DNA from: an uncultured Clostridia bacterium
GTDB taxonomy: Bacteria > Bacillota > Clostridia > TANB77 > CAG-508
Length of the DNA: 60,849 nucleotides
Direction of reading: 5' to 3'
Assembly (NCBI GenBank): GCA_948976265.1
Contig: CARFUA010000010.1
Location: 1-60,849, forward strand
In this document: in pieces, positions 28,508 through 38,759 of the stretch
Layout: each line of letters opens with the position of its first letter
Numbering within the stretch: the first letter of the stretch is position 1
Position numbers and translations under genes: made by a program
The notes under the pieces: model-generated
The model's database searches: none
The model's input: only the letters and a program-made list of their open reading frames with translations
Told to the model about the DNA's origin: nothing

Positions 28508-29293
28508 TTATTCTCGATTTCTGCGATGAATTTCATACAAAATAATTCCAGTTGCGACCGCCGCATTTAGACTTTCGGTTTTGCCTGGCATCGGTATTTT
28601 AATTTTTTCATCTACCAATGCTAACAAATTCTCAGCTACGCCATTCGCCTCATTCCCAATAATTACAGCTGTTTTATGATAATCAACATCATAAATTGTT
28701 TGATTCGTCTTCAAATCTGTCCCATATAGCTTAATTTCACGTTTTTGCATTTCTTTAATCACTTTTTCTAAATCGCGTTCTATCACATTCACTCGAAAAA
28801 TAGCGCCCATTGTGGAACGTACCACTTTGGAATTATAACAATCTGCTGTACCTGGTGAAACAATAATTTGTTTCATATTTAAACTATCTGCTGTTCTTAA
28901 AATAGTTCCCATATTACCAGGGTCTTGGATGTTATCCAAAAGCAAAAAGGAATCTGCTTTATAATCAATTTTATTTTCGCTTTTAATTGGCTTTTCTACA
29001 ATTGCCATAATGCCCTGTGGCGCAACCACATCAGTGATAAGGCTAAAAATTTTTTCTGTAACATAAATACATTCATATTTAGCAATATCGTATAATTGCT
29101 CTTGCGTCATAGAACTTTCGGTTTTACAATCATCGCAAACTATAATATATTTGATTTGTGCTTCTTCACGAATGGCTTCTTCAATCATTTTAGCACCTTC
29201 TATGATAAATTCACCAAATTCATCGCGATATTTTTTTTCTTTTAATTTTCGAATATGTTTGATTAAATCATTATCCTTGCTTGTGATTAACAT
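28508..29293 (-). CDS. TrmH/SpoU-family 23S rRNA 2'-O-methyltransferase
   Basis: 261 aa. An N-terminal L30e-like substrate-binding domain (KLKEKKYRDEFGEFIIEGAK) is followed by the SPOUT knot: LLLDNIQDPGNMGTILRTAD, IIGNEANGVAENLL and IPMPGKTESLNAAVATGIIL, the three SpoU motifs. It probably modifies 23S rRNA (RlmB or TsnR-like). It lies 20 bases downstream of mfd. Confidence 0.88.
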   Translation of the reverse strand: MLITSKDNDLIKHIRKLKEKKYRDEFGEFIIEGAKMIEEAIREEAQIKYIIVCDDCKTESSMTQEQLYDIAKYECIYVTEKIFSLITDVVAPQGIMAIVEKPIKSENKIDYKADSFLLLDNIQDPGNMGTILRTADSLNMKQIIVSPGTADCYNSKVVRSTMGAIFRVNVIERDLEKVIKEMQKREIKLYGTDLKTNQTIYDVDYHKTAVIIGNEANGVAENLLALVDEKIKIPMPGKTESLNAAVATGIILYEIHRRNRE

Positions 29294-29313
29294 TTTATTT
29301 TCCTTTCTATTTT

Positions 29314-32300
29314 TTATAAATAACCTAAAAATGCTTTACATTCATTTAAAATTTCAAAATCATTTGAAACTTTAACCGTAATATATGGACTCACTTTCGA
29401 CGGTGAAAATTTAATTTTTGCTCGATAAATCCTCATCAATTTTTCTACTACTTCCACCTTAAATTTCTTTTCGTCAAAATAATATATTATATTATTTCCT
29501 CTTTGATTGATTTTTAGTACAAATTTTTCACGCGCTAAATTTTTAATTCGTGCAATTTCTAGCAAATTTTCGATTTCTTTTGGCACCGTTCCATAACGGT
29601 CAATGATTTCGTCTACCACTTCCTGAATATCCTCTTCTTTTTTGCAACCTGCAATATTTTGGTAAATTTCAATTTTTTGACTAGCATTGGGAATAAATTC
29701 GTCAGGAATATAACTCGAAACATCCAAATCAATTTGAATTTCAATTTCTTCCTCCAACGTTTCCCCTTGCATTTCTTTGACCACTTCATCCAACAATTTA
29801 CAATACATATCATACCCAACTTGTTCCAAATGACCATGTTGAATTTCTCCCATAATACTTCCTGCACCGCGAATTTCCAAATCACGCATCGCAATTTTAA
29901 AGCCTGAACCAAATTCAGTAAATTCCTTTATGGCTTTTAATCGTTTATCTGCCTCTTCAGAAAGCATTTTATCTCGGCGATACGTAATATAAGCATACGC
30001 TTGCGTTTCAGAACGTCCCACACGTCCACGAATTTGATACAATTGCGCCAATCCCAGACAATCTGCATTTTCTACAATAATGGTATTGGCATTGGGAATA
30101 TCAATTCCAGATTCCAAAATCGTGGTACAAACCAGTACATTTGTCTTTTTGTCAACAAAGTCTTGCATAATATTTTCTAACTCTGAACCACTCATTTGTC
30201 CATGTGCAAAATCCACTTTGGCTTCTGGTACTAAATTTGAAATATCGCTTGCCTTTTTAACAATATTTTGCACATTATTGTATAAATAAAACACCTGTCC
30301 CCCTCGCTCTAATTCTTTCAAAATCGCCTCTCGAATCACTTCTACATCATATTCTAACACATACGTTCGCACTGGTTTTCGATTTTGTGGCGGTTCATAA
30401 ATTACTGACATATCACGCATTCCAACAACTGACATGTGAAGTGTTCTTGGAATTGGCGTAGCAGTCATTGTTAAAACATCAATGCTTTCTTTCATCTGTT
30501 TAATCGTTTCTTTCGCCTTTACACCAAATCGATGTTCTTCATCAATAATCAATAACCCTAAATTTTTAAATTGGACATCTTTACTTAATAATCGATGCGT
30601 TCCAACCACTACATCAATTTCACCCGTTTTTAATTTCTGTAATATTTCTTTTTGCTCTTTGGCTGTTCTAAAACGACTTAAACCAGCTACTTTAATGGGA
30701 TATTCTTTCAATCTTTCTTTAAAGTTTACATACTGCTGTTCTGCCAAAATCGTAGTTGGTACCAAATAGGCAACTTGTCTTTGATCCATACAAGATTTAA
30801 AGGCAGCTCGGATTGCCACTTCTGTTTTGCCATATCCTACATCACCACATAAAAGTCTGTCCATTGGACGTGCACTTTCCATGTCTTTTTTGATTTCTTC
30901 AATACAACGCAATTGGTCTTCTGTTTCTGTATATTCGAAATTTTCTTCAAATTCATATTGCCAAGGTGTATCTTTAGCAAAAGCAAATCCTTGCATTTTC
31001 TGCCTTTTAGCATATAATTTAATAAGTTCTTCTGCCACTTCTCGTAAATTTTTCTTAACTTTTTCTTTAGCTCGTTTCCACTCATTTGACCCCAATTTAT
31101 TCAAACTTAAATTCGTAATTTCTGGTCCAATATATTTTCGGACATTGTCCAAAGAATCTGTGGGAACATATAAAATATCATCCCCTTTATATTTGAGCTT
31201 GATATAATCTTTTGTAACACCATCGGCTTTTATCGTATTTACTCCAATGTATTGACCAATTCCGTGCGTTTTGTGAACCACAAAATCATTTTCTTTTAAA
31301 TCTGCAAAAACAATTTTTTCGCCTTCCTTAAAGGCTGATGAACTTTTTCTACGCTTAGCCTTTACTTCAAATACTTCACTGGTTGACAAAACAAGCAATT
31401 CAAAATCATCGCACTCAAATCCAGCAGAAAAAGCTCCTGGTAGGACATTGACAGTTCCTAACATGAGTTCATCATTTTCTGATTTTAATATATTACTCGA
31501 AATTTCCTTTTCGCCTAATATTTCTGATAACTTTTCACAACTATCGACGTTTCCGCCGTAGGATTACTGTTTGTTTTGTGCTTGCCATTGCTTTTTGTAA
31601 TTTCTGAAACAGTAAATCCATTGAACTACGAAAAAAGTTGACCTCCCTATAGCTAAAGCTATATCCGTTTCTTTTTGCATGCATACTTTGTTTATCCACA
31701 AAACCAATATCTTGTTTTTCTAAATAAATCGTTTGTTTGGTTTTGATTTTGTCACAAAAATCCAGATAATCCTGCTGTGTGACAAATCCTGTTGGGACAA
31801 TTTTGTTTTTTTCAATTAATTCTTGTATTAGATTTTGGTTATCTTTTGCAATTGCTTCTGCTCTACTTTTAATTTTTTGAACTTCATCTAAACATATTAT
31901 AAAATCCTCTGCTAAATAATCCAATACTGTGTTGGTTTGTTCATAAAACGAATCAAAATATTTGTCAATTTTATGAATGTAATCTCCATTTTTAATTTGC
32001 TGAATATCCTCTGCTACTTTTTCATAAATCGATTTAGGATATGATTTACTTTCAATTCTTTCACAAATGGTAGCAAGGTCTGATTCTAATAAAAATTCAT
32101 ATGCTGGGAAAATTTCTGCCATTTTCAGCATTTCTGTAGTTCTTTGACTCATAATACTGAATTTTCTGATGGAATCAATTTCGTCTCCCCAAAATTCAAT
32201 TCGAATTCCTGTCGTTGCCGAAATCGCAATATCAACAATTCCGCCACGAACACTAAATTGACCTTTTCCTTCAATTAAATCGTATCGTTCATATCCGAAG

Positions 32301-32771
32301 AGAAACTAGCCTTTCTTTTAATTCATTTAGCTGAATCGTATCACCTGTTTTTAAATTCATTACAAATTGATATAATTTCTCTTTGGTAATCATTTTTTGC
32401 ATAACCGCTTCAATGGTTGTAATTATTATTTTTGTTTCCTGTTTTTGAACATGATTCAAAACAGCAATTCTCTCAAAAAGTTCATCTTTACTTTCTGCTA
32501 CATAGTCAAATGTAATAATTTCCCTTTTCGGAAAATATTCTATCTTCTCGCCAAAAAAAGCCAAATCTTTCATCATCTTTTTGGCTTGGAGTTCATTGTA
32601 AGTTATAATACAAATTGGTTTTTCACTATAAAATCTTGTCGCATACGCTAAATGAACCTTTCCCATATCGGTCAGGCCTGACAGCATAATCGGCGTTTTG
32701 CCAGTTTTAACATCAAACATATATTCATTAAATTTTTTTACATTCGGCATTGTTTTTATGAGTGGATTCAT
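29314..32771 (-). CDS. mfd: Transcription-repair coupling factor Mfd, with two +1 shifts at CGG
   Basis: Removes RNA polymerase stalled at lesions and recruits UvrA. 1151 aa after two shifts (32295-32297 and 31556-31558). N-terminal UvrB-homology: LSGLTDMGKVHLAYATRFY; shift 1 restores LVSL-GYERYDLIEGKGQFSVRGG; shift 2 restores TVIL-GGNVDSCEKLSE. Then the RNAP-interaction domain (VHKTHGIGQYIGV), helicase motifs LLCGDVGYGKTEVA, DEEHRFG and RGRVGRSETQAYAY, and the C-terminal regulatory domain. Length and every domain match the family, so the gene is intact if CGG shifts. Confidence 0.95.
31556..31558 (-). other. CGG +1 frameshift site 2 in mfd
   Basis: CTA CGG CGG AAA in zero frame, stop four codons later; skipping the first C gives CTA GGC GGA AAC. 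Confidence 0.92.
32295..32297 (-). other. CGG +1 frameshift site 1 in mfd
   Basis: CTT CGG ATA TGA in zero frame; skipping C gives CTT GGA TAT GAA. The restored Gly belongs to the GYER-type motif that Mfd proteins keep. Confidence 0.95.
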
Positions 32772-32882
32772 GATTTTACCTCTTTTAATTTTATTTATCG
32801 ATTATTATATCACATCTTGAACAATTTGTAACGCTTTTTTGCAAATAAATTTTATTTTTTCATATCTTATCTACAACTAACC

Positions 32883-32911
32883 TTGATTTTTGTGCTTGAT
32901 TCCAGTATAAT
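32883..32911 (+). promoter_or_regulatory. Promoter giving an apparently leaderless mRNA
   Basis: TTGATT (32883-32888), 17-base spacer, TATAAT (32906-32911). The ATG of the next gene is at 32918, where transcription would be expected to start. No ribosome site is present. Confidence 0.6.
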
Positions 32912-32917
32912 ATTAAT

Positions 32918-33778
32918 ATGAAAGAAATTATTGTAACCAAAAAATATCATGAAAAAAAATTAAATACGTTTTTGTTAAATACCTTTCCAAATTTAAAGCC
33001 AAATACGTTATACAAAGCACTTCGTCAAAAAGATATTCGTCTAAATGGAAAACGAATCTCTGAAAATGTGCTTCTTCAGGAAAATGACAAAATCACAATT
33101 TTTATCGTAGACGAATTGCTTTTTGGTTTTTCTCATTTGCTAGATGTGGTTTACGAAGATGAAAATATTCTTGTTTTAAACAAACCATCTGGTATCGCCA
33201 TAACCGAAAATGCGCATTCGGAAGCAACGTTTACGACCCTTGTCAAAAATCAATTCGGTACTAACTTAGAACCTTGCCATCGCCTAGACCGCAATACAAC
33301 TGGGTTAATTTTATATGCCAAAAATGAAACCGCACTTCAAATTTTACTCCAAAAGTTTAAAAATCACGAAATTGAAAAACATTATAAAGCAACTGTTATT
33401 GGTTCTTTTCCCAAAAAACACGAAATCTTAACTGCCTATCTTTTTAAAGATAGCAAAAAAAGTTTGGTTTATCTTTCCGATGTTCCAAAAAAAAATTACA
33501 TGAAAATTATAACTGAATATACCGTTCTTTCAGAAAATAAGCTCAATAATACAAGCGAGCTGGACATTCTTCTTCACACAGGAAAAACGCATCAAATTCG
33601 CGCCCATTTGGCACACATTGGACACCCCATTATTGGAGACGGAAAATATGGAAAAAATGAAATCAATAAAAAATTTAAAAAATCCACACAAATGCTTTGT
33701 AGTTTTCAATTAAAATTTAATTTTACAACCGATAGCGGAATTTTATCTTATTTAAAAGGCAAAGAAATTTCACTCTAA
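32918..33778 (+). CDS. RluA-family pseudouridine synthase
   Basis: 286 aa. N-terminal S4-like domain (TLYKALRQKDIRLNGKRIS), then the catalytic core with CHRLDRNTTGLILYAKN, whose HRLD Asp is the catalytic residue, and DILLHTGKTHQIRAHLAHIG. It makes pseudouridine in 23S rRNA (RluC/RluD type). The promoter is so close that the message is probably leaderless. Its stop overlaps the stop of the convergent Rieske oxidoreductase gene. Confidence 0.93.
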   Translation: MKEIIVTKKYHEKKLNTFLLNTFPNLKPNTLYKALRQKDIRLNGKRISENVLLQENDKITIFIVDELLFGFSHLLDVVYEDENILVLNKPSGIAITENAHSEATFTTLVKNQFGTNLEPCHRLDRNTTGLILYAKNETALQILLQKFKNHEIEKHYKATVIGSFPKKHEILTAYLFKDSKKSLVYLSDVPKKNYMKIITEYTVLSENKLNNTSELDILLHTGKTHQIRAHLAHIGHPIIGDGKYGKNEINKKFKKSTQMLCSFQLKFNFTTDSGILSYLKGKEISL

Positions 33779-35178
33779 TTCAAATCGTGAACACTTGGTC
33801 CTTCAACCAATTTTCCGTCTGGCTCATAACGACTTCCGTGGCAAGGACAATCCCATGTTTTTGTCACATCATTCCATGTTACTTCACAGCCCAAATGGGC
33901 ACAATATTTCTTGCCTTTTTCACCCTTTAATCTTGGCATAATTACCGATTCTCCAACTTCTTTTAGCATATTTTTCATTTCTTCATGATTTTTAATTGCC
34001 TCTAATCTCGTGCTATTGAAAATTTCCTCATATTGGCTTTTACGCCCCATAATTTTATCGGTAATCAAATTTGCTGCAACATTGGAACTTGTCATCCCCC
34101 ATTTTTTGAAACCTGTTGCTACATACATATTTTCTCGCACTTCGGAATATTCTCCAATATAAGGAATTTTATCCAAGCCAATTGTGTCTTCTGCATTCCA
34201 GCGATAGACAATTTCTTTATCCGGAAAATACGTCTTCGCAAAATTTTCCAACACTTCAAATCCATTCTCTTCCGTTTTTTCACCTGTTTTATGACCATTT
34301 CCTACAATTAAAATATAGTTTTCTCCGTTTTCTTCATAATCACGAAACGAAATCGTCGGAACTTCAACAGACACATACATTCCCCTTAATTTCGTATCCG
34401 TTTTTATCGCAATTCCATATTCCAATTCTTGATACATCTTTAAAAAATAAAATCCTGGCACATTAAAAATCGGATACCTCGTACAAACCACCACATATTT
34501 CGCCTTTACTTGCTTGGTATTTCCTTCTGCTTCTGCCAAAACCGTAAATTCCTTATCTCTTTTTTGATACTCTATCACTTTTGTATTTTCAAAAATTTCT
34601 CCACCATTTTCTAAAATCGCTTTTGCCAAACCATTGACATATTTCACAGGATGAAATTGCGCCTGATTTTCAAATTCAATGGCACCTTCAATTTTGCCCA
34701 AAATTTCAATTTCATTCGTAAATTTAGGATTTTTACCAAGTGATTTGACGCTATCTACTTCGGCTTTTATCATTTGCAATTTATCCAAATTCTTTGTCCA
34801 AACAAAAGCACTTTTTCGTTCAAAATCGCAATCGATTTTTTCAGTTTGGATAATTTTTTCGATATTTTGAATGGCTTCTTCATTTGCTTTTAAGTATTTT
34901 TTTGCAAAATCCTTGTTTTGCGATTGAATTAAATAATTATAAAATAAGTGATGTTGACTGGTAATTTTCCCTGTTGTACCACCACTTGTTTTAGAACAAA
35001 TTCTGTCCTTTTCCAAAACCGCTACTTTTTTTCCCTCTTTTGCCAAATAATAAGCAACCGACATTCCAGCAATTCCACCACCAATCACACATACATCGGT
35101 TTCTATATCTTGTTCTAAGGTTCGAAATTTTCGATTATTCTGTCCTTCTTTTTTCCAAATTGAATTATTATTTTCCAT
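33775..35178 (-). CDS. FAD-dependent oxidoreductase with C-terminal Rieske domain
   Basis: 467 aa. Residues about 24-55 form the FAD-binding dinucleotide fold (DVCVIGGGIAGMSVAYYLAK); a DAO-type body follows with VPTISFRDYEENGENYILI. The last 45 residues are a Rieske [2Fe-2S] domain with CAHLGC and CPCHGSRYEPDG (two Cys/His pairs). Substrate unknown. Seen widely in anaerobes and thought to act in glycine-betaine- or amino-acid-like oxidation or electron transfer. No CGG codon. Confidence 0.9.
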   Translation of the reverse strand: MENNNSIWKKEGQNNRKFRTLEQDIETDVCVIGGGIAGMSVAYYLAKEGKKVAVLEKDRICSKTSGGTTGKITSQHHLFYNYLIQSQNKDFAKKYLKANEEAIQNIEKIIQTEKIDCDFERKSAFVWTKNLDKLQMIKAEVDSVKSLGKNPKFTNEIEILGKIEGAIEFENQAQFHPVKYVNGLAKAILENGGEIFENTKVIEYQKRDKEFTVLAEAEGNTKQVKAKYVVVCTRYPIFNVPGFYFLKMYQELEYGIAIKTDTKLRGMYVSVEVPTISFRDYEENGENYILIVGNGHKTGEKTEENGFEVLENFAKTYFPDKEIVYRWNAEDTIGLDKIPYIGEYSEVRENMYVATGFKKWGMTSSNVAANLITDKIMGRKSQYEEIFNSTRLEAIKNHEEMKNMLKEVGESVIMPRLKGEKGKKYCAHLGCEVTWNDVTKTWDCPCHGSRYEPDGKLVEGPSVHDLN

Positions 35179-35258
35179 TTTTTTATCTCCTTTTTGAAGT
35201 AGTATTTCCCAAAAAAGGATTTTTTATACTATCAATCGAACATATTTTTGTGTTCAGT

Positions 35259-35287
35259 TTGACTTTTTATGTAAAATATGGTATAAT
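35259..35287 (+). promoter_or_regulatory. Promoter of RelA/SpoT-like gene
   Basis: TTGACT (35259-35264), 17-base spacer, TATAAT (35282-35287). Confidence 0.75.
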
Positions 35288-35358
35288 GAGAGTAAGTATG
35301 TACATTGAAAATAAAAAATATCGCCCAATGCGGGCTAAGAAAGAAAGAGGATGATATT

Positions 35359-36393
35359 ATGACACCAAATAACGTAAATCTAACTGTAGACAAAGTAGTA
35401 GAAAGAACTTTCAATTATTTTTGTCAGGAGATTTGTTCTCCAACTTATTATAAGAATCGTTTTTTGGAATATGCAGCGCTCAACAACGATTCCGTACAAT
35501 GCATCTGCCGGGAAAACGCCAGACTCTTGTATGCGTCCTCTACTCTTGAGGGTCATCAATCAGACAAATACCATGCCAATAGCATCTTAACATTCTTGCA
35601 AAATTACACAAACACCAAAACAAAAAATTTTCTCAACTCGCTGATGCACGAGTTCTTAGACGAAGTCGAGTATTATAATGATTTTTTAGTTCTATTTTGT
35701 AAAGGCAGAGAAAAAGGATTTCGGAGTGTTACTGCAAAAATCCTTTACAAACTTGTCATGACAAAAGCATTAAAAAATGTCATCACCGACTTCCAAAAAA
35801 TAGGTGATTTTAAACAGTTTTCTGAAAAAGAAACGCTGAAAGCTAATCACTATTTGAAAGAGCTTTTGTACGCTATTGAGAAAAAAAATCCTTTGAAGGA
35901 TTTTCATGGTTTTCGTCTAATTGTAGACAAAACAGCAAAGGTTTGCTCTGAAAAGGAACGTATTAAATACTGTTACACCCTTCAAGCGCACCTCATTGCA
36001 TTTTTGGAAGAAAAAGGTTTTGAAGTAATCGAACAAAAGGATTATATTCAAAAACCAAAACCTGGGAAAAAGTACCAGTCTATTCATATAACGGTACTTA
36101 TCTTAGGTGTTCCTGTAGAGTTTCAGATTCGTACTAAAGACATGCATTACGAAGCTGAATATGGAAAAGCAAGTCATCTCTTATATAAAGACTCGCTAAT
36201 CCAAAACTTTCTAAGGGATTTTCTTCTAGACTTATCAAAAGGCAGTAAACGTATTTCAAACGAAAACAACGGCTTTTTGGATTGTCTAACGCTAATTGAT
36301 CGAACAATTAGCAAAGTTTCAGATGCTGAAATTCCTCGAACACCAGAGGATTTACAGCCAGTAGATCCCGAGCTCTTAAAAAAACTGATGTAA
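35359..36393 (+). CDS. RelA/SpoT-domain protein (alarmone synthetase-like), contains two in-frame CGG
   Basis: 344 aa. About 170 helical residues, then a RelA/SpoT synthetase-like fold: NPLKDFHGFRLIVDK, KPGKKYQSIHITVL (the YxSxH motif) and VEFQIRTKDMHYEAEYG (EFQIRT and the metal-binding Glu region). No HD hydrolase domain, so it would only make alarmone or pyrophosphorylated nucleotides, or be a toxin-like relative. ATG 35359 follows GAGG; an in-frame TTG at 35305 is less likely. CGG codons 51 (35509-35511) and 122 (35722-35724) are Arg in the open frame; a +1 shift at either gives early stops. Richer codon use and its own terminator suggest transfer. Confidence 0.75.
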   Translation: MTPNNVNLTVDKVVERTFNYFCQEICSPTYYKNRFLEYAALNNDSVQCICRENARLLYASSTLEGHQSDKYHANSILTFLQNYTNTKTKNFLNSLMHEFLDEVEYYNDFLVLFCKGREKGFRSVTAKILYKLVMTKALKNVITDFQKIGDFKQFSEKETLKANHYLKELLYAIEKKNPLKDFHGFRLIVDKTAKVCSEKERIKYCYTLQAHLIAFLEEKGFEVIEQKDYIQKPKPGKKYQSIHITVLILGVPVEFQIRTKDMHYEAEYGKASHLLYKDSLIQNFLRDFLLDLSKGSKRISNENNGFLDCLTLIDRTISKVSDAEIPRTPEDLQPVDPELLKKLM

Positions 36394-36400
36394 TTTTTTT

Positions 36401-36440
36401 ACCCACCCCACAAGACGAACTTGTCTTTGGGTGGGTCTTT
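36401..36440 (+). terminator. GC-rich terminator of RelA/SpoT-like gene
   Basis: ACCCACCC (36401-36408) pairs with GGGTGGGT (36429-36436), then a T-rich run. Confidence 0.85.
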
Positions 36441-36454
36441 TCTTTTTAGAAGCA

Positions 36455-36486
36455 CAAAAAATCACTAAAAACTTAGTGATTTTTTG
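36455..36486 (-). terminator. Terminator of 36492-36908
   Basis: ATCACTAA and TTAGTGAT arms with A/T tracts, downstream on the minus strand. Confidence 0.75.
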
Positions 36487-36491
36487 TCATT

Positions 36492-36908
36492 TTAGTCATC
36501 ATTATTATTTTGTACTGCATAATACCATACCATTGCTACTATGATAATTGCTGCTACTGCTAAAATAATCCAAATCCATGTTGTTGTAGACATATTTCCT
36601 GTTGCAATTTCGTCTACGGATGTTCGTACTGCATTATATCCATTGGCATAAATATTGTCATCTGTACGATTGTCTCTGTTATCTCTTGTGTTGTTATTAT
36701 TATTGTTATCTCGATTTCTATGATTTCCGTCGATTCCATTCATGGCATCGTCTGCTACATTTCTTACACTATCTCCTGCTTTGTTAATTGAATCTGTAAT
36801 TTCTTCTCCTAAATTTACATTTGAATTGTTATCTTCATTTGCAAAACAAACTGAACAACATAGCGAAAGGATTAAAATAGCAAAAATTCCGAATATTTTC
36901 TTTGCCAT
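36492..36908 (-). CDS. Exported Asn-rich protein with C-terminal membrane anchor
   Basis: 138 aa from ATG 36908 (GGAGG eight bases upstream). Signal peptide (KKIFGIFAILILSLCCSVCFA), then a low-complexity Asn/Asp/Arg region around residues 60-90, and a C-terminal transmembrane helix (TWIWIILAVAAIIIVAMVWY). Likely held at the outer face of the membrane. Function unknown. It follows spoIIIAH by 130 bases and has its own terminator; whether it belongs to the sporulation operon is unclear. Confidence 0.65.
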   Translation of the reverse strand: MAKKIFGIFAILILSLCCSVCFANEDNNSNVNLGEEITDSINKAGDSVRNVADDAMNGIDGNHRNRDNNNNNNTRDNRDNRTDDNIYANGYNAVRTSVDEIATGNMSTTTWIWIILAVAAIIIVAMVWYYAVQNNNDD

Positions 36909-37038
36909 TTTTAAACCTCCATTTATTTCGTAAAAATTCACGTTTTTTGTTATAAAGTTTGACTTTTTGTCTTGACTTTATAATTCTATTTTGGATGATT
37001 TAAAGCTCAAATATGCTAGTAAAATTTTTGCATCTTTC

Positions 37039-37618
37039 CTATTTTTGACTAATATTGATTTTTTCGGATTCCATTCCTAATTCGCGACACACAATATTTT
37101 GAATTTGTGCAATTTGCTCTGCATTCAAATTGCTGGATTTGACAATAACACTTGCTGTATTGTTACTGACTAAAATTACCACATCTTCAAAATTTTTGTT
37201 TTTGATTAAATTTTCAGCAATCATAATAGCATTTTTTAAATTGGTAATATGGTTGATTTCTTGAATGGCAATTGCTTTTTGGTCATTGGTAATTTCGTTG
37301 CTATCTACCATTTTCTGATAGGTTTCTAGCATTTGGGAATACATGGTTTCGCGTTCTAAACGAGTGCTTGAGAAATATTCGTCGGAATTGGTATTGCTAT
37401 TGGTCTGTGCCGTTTCTTCCCCCTCATTCGGAACAATCCCTTCTTTTACAGCATTGCTATTTACTAATTCGACATCTCCGAAGTGTCGTCTCATCCACTT
37501 GATTTTCAAGAGATGCCACTTCTACGGTTGGTTCATAATCATAATTCAAATAACCAATCCCAATTAAGCAAATAGCTGTTACGATTAAAACAATGTGTTT
37601 TAAATTTTCTTTTTTCAT
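37039..37618 (-). CDS. spoIIIAH: Stage III sporulation protein AH, with one +1 shift at CGG
   Basis: Mother-cell part of the SpoIIIAH-SpoIIQ channel. 192 aa: N-terminal transmembrane helix (HIVLIVTAICLIGIGYLNYD), linker, then the YscJ/FliF-like ring domain (VVILVSNNTASVIVKSSNL). In zero frame the ORF stops six codons after CGG at 37478-37480. Skipping C gives TTL-GDVELVNSNAV, the family's pre-domain motif. An alternative in-frame ATG is at 37627. Last gene of the spoIIIA operon. Confidence 0.92.
37478..37480 (-). other. CGG +1 frameshift site in spoIIIAH
   Basis: CTT CGG AGA TGT in zero frame; skipping C gives CTT GGA GAT GTC. Confidence 0.92.
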
Positions 37619-37643
37619 CCTTTTCATCCTTTCCTTTTCATTT

Positions 37644-38207
37644 TTATTTTTTTGATTCGAATACTTGAATTTTATGGGTTGCTAATCCTGTTACGGCTTC
37701 TACAGCTGAAACAATATTGGCTTTCACCTTAGAATTACTTGCTCCTTCTGCGGTTACAATTGCTCCTTCCATAGTGGGTTGAACGGTTTTGCCAGTTACA
37801 GGATTGGATTCTGCATTGGTTACCACATTTTTTTGAATGTCTTCTGATTCAATGGTTCTCGTACCACCAGACGTGTCAGTTTCTTCGGTAACGCTTTTGC
37901 TGGTGTTTTCATTATAAATTGGAACAATTTTGCTACTTTCGGAGTATGTAACCAGCACGGATACTTCGCCAACGCCTTCTATTTTGGATAAAATATTTTC
38001 TAACCTAGTTTCTAAATTATCGGATTCGATTGGATTTGAATTGGTGCTTGCGAGTTCTGCGTTGGAATAATTTTTGGTTTCTTTTTTGTTGTCCCCTTTT
38101 ATAATCTTATTAATAATGATTAAAGTTATGACTAAAATTACTAAAAATACCATTAAATTTTCAATTTTTCTATTTTTATCTTGAAACATTTTTTTGAATT
38201 TTTCCAT
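37644..38207 (-). CDS. spoIIIAG: Stage III sporulation protein AG
   Basis: 187 aa. One N-terminal transmembrane helix (NLMVFLVILVITLIIINKII), then the ring-building domain with LENILSKIEGVGEVSVLVTY and KANIVSAVEAVTGLATHKIQ. It forms the large ring of the feeding-tube-like channel between mother cell and forespore. It needs no shift: there is no CGG codon. Follows spoIIIAF by 19 bases. Confidence 0.92.
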   Translation of the reverse strand: MEKFKKMFQDKNRKIENLMVFLVILVITLIIINKIIKGDNKKETKNYSNAELASTNSNPIESDNLETRLENILSKIEGVGEVSVLVTYSESSKIVPIYNENTSKSVTEETDTSGGTRTIESEDIQKNVVTNAESNPVTGKTVQPTMEGAIVTAEGASNSKVKANIVSAVEAVTGLATHKIQVFESKK

Positions 38208-38226
38208 CTAAAATTCTTCCTTTCTT

Positions 38227-38748
38227 TTATTGAATTGTAATTTTGGATTTGTCCACTTCATAGTTTTCGGCAATATATTGTTTGATTGGTTCATAATTTT
38301 GCTTTGTTGGTTCTGGTTGTGTTTCATTTCCAATTACCACTTTTTCAACTTCCGATACGCCACTTGACTGAATGCTTAAGCTTATGTTTTCAATATTTTC
38401 GTAGGTTTCATCGTAAGAAATTACTAACTTTTCTACTTTGACTTGGAATTCTTCTTCTATTTTATTTTTCAAGGTTTCTTTTATGCCATTGGTATAAAGT
38501 TCTTGGATATTTTGCGTGTTGGGCTTGGTGGAAGTTTCAATGCTTGGCAAATCAAAATTGCTTTTGAATTCGATTTCTGGATTTAGTTTTCCCAAAAGAG
38601 GATTTAATATTGTAAAAATCAAATAAATACCAATCACGACTTTAACGTATTTTTTATTGTTTCCTTCTGGCAAAATAGTTTCTATCATGAGGGAAAGAAT
38701 CACAGCTACAATAATTCCTTCACACCAACTTTTCAAAAACGCAATCAT
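38227..38748 (-). CDS. spoIIIAF: Stage III sporulation protein AF
   Basis: 173 aa. Two N-terminal transmembrane helices (IIVAVILSLMIETILPEG and YVKVVIGIYLIFTILNPLLG), then a soluble domain. This layout, length and place between AE and AG identify it. Part of the SpoIIIA-Q complex. No CGG codon. Confidence 0.9.
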   Translation of the reverse strand: MIAFLKSWCEGIIVAVILSLMIETILPEGNNKKYVKVVIGIYLIFTILNPLLGKLNPEIEFKSNFDLPSIETSTKPNTQNIQELYTNGIKETLKNKIEEEFQVKVEKLVISYDETYENIENISLSIQSSGVSEVEKVVIGNETQPEPTKQNYEPIKQYIAENYEVDKSKITIQ

Positions 38749-38759
38749 TTTTCCTCCTT

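Noticed and set aside
29314..32771. mfd, uvrC, murB, spoIIP, purD and spoIIIA genes as pseudogenes
   Set aside because: Each closes to full length with family-like sequence on both sides once C is skipped at CGG. No other damage is seen.
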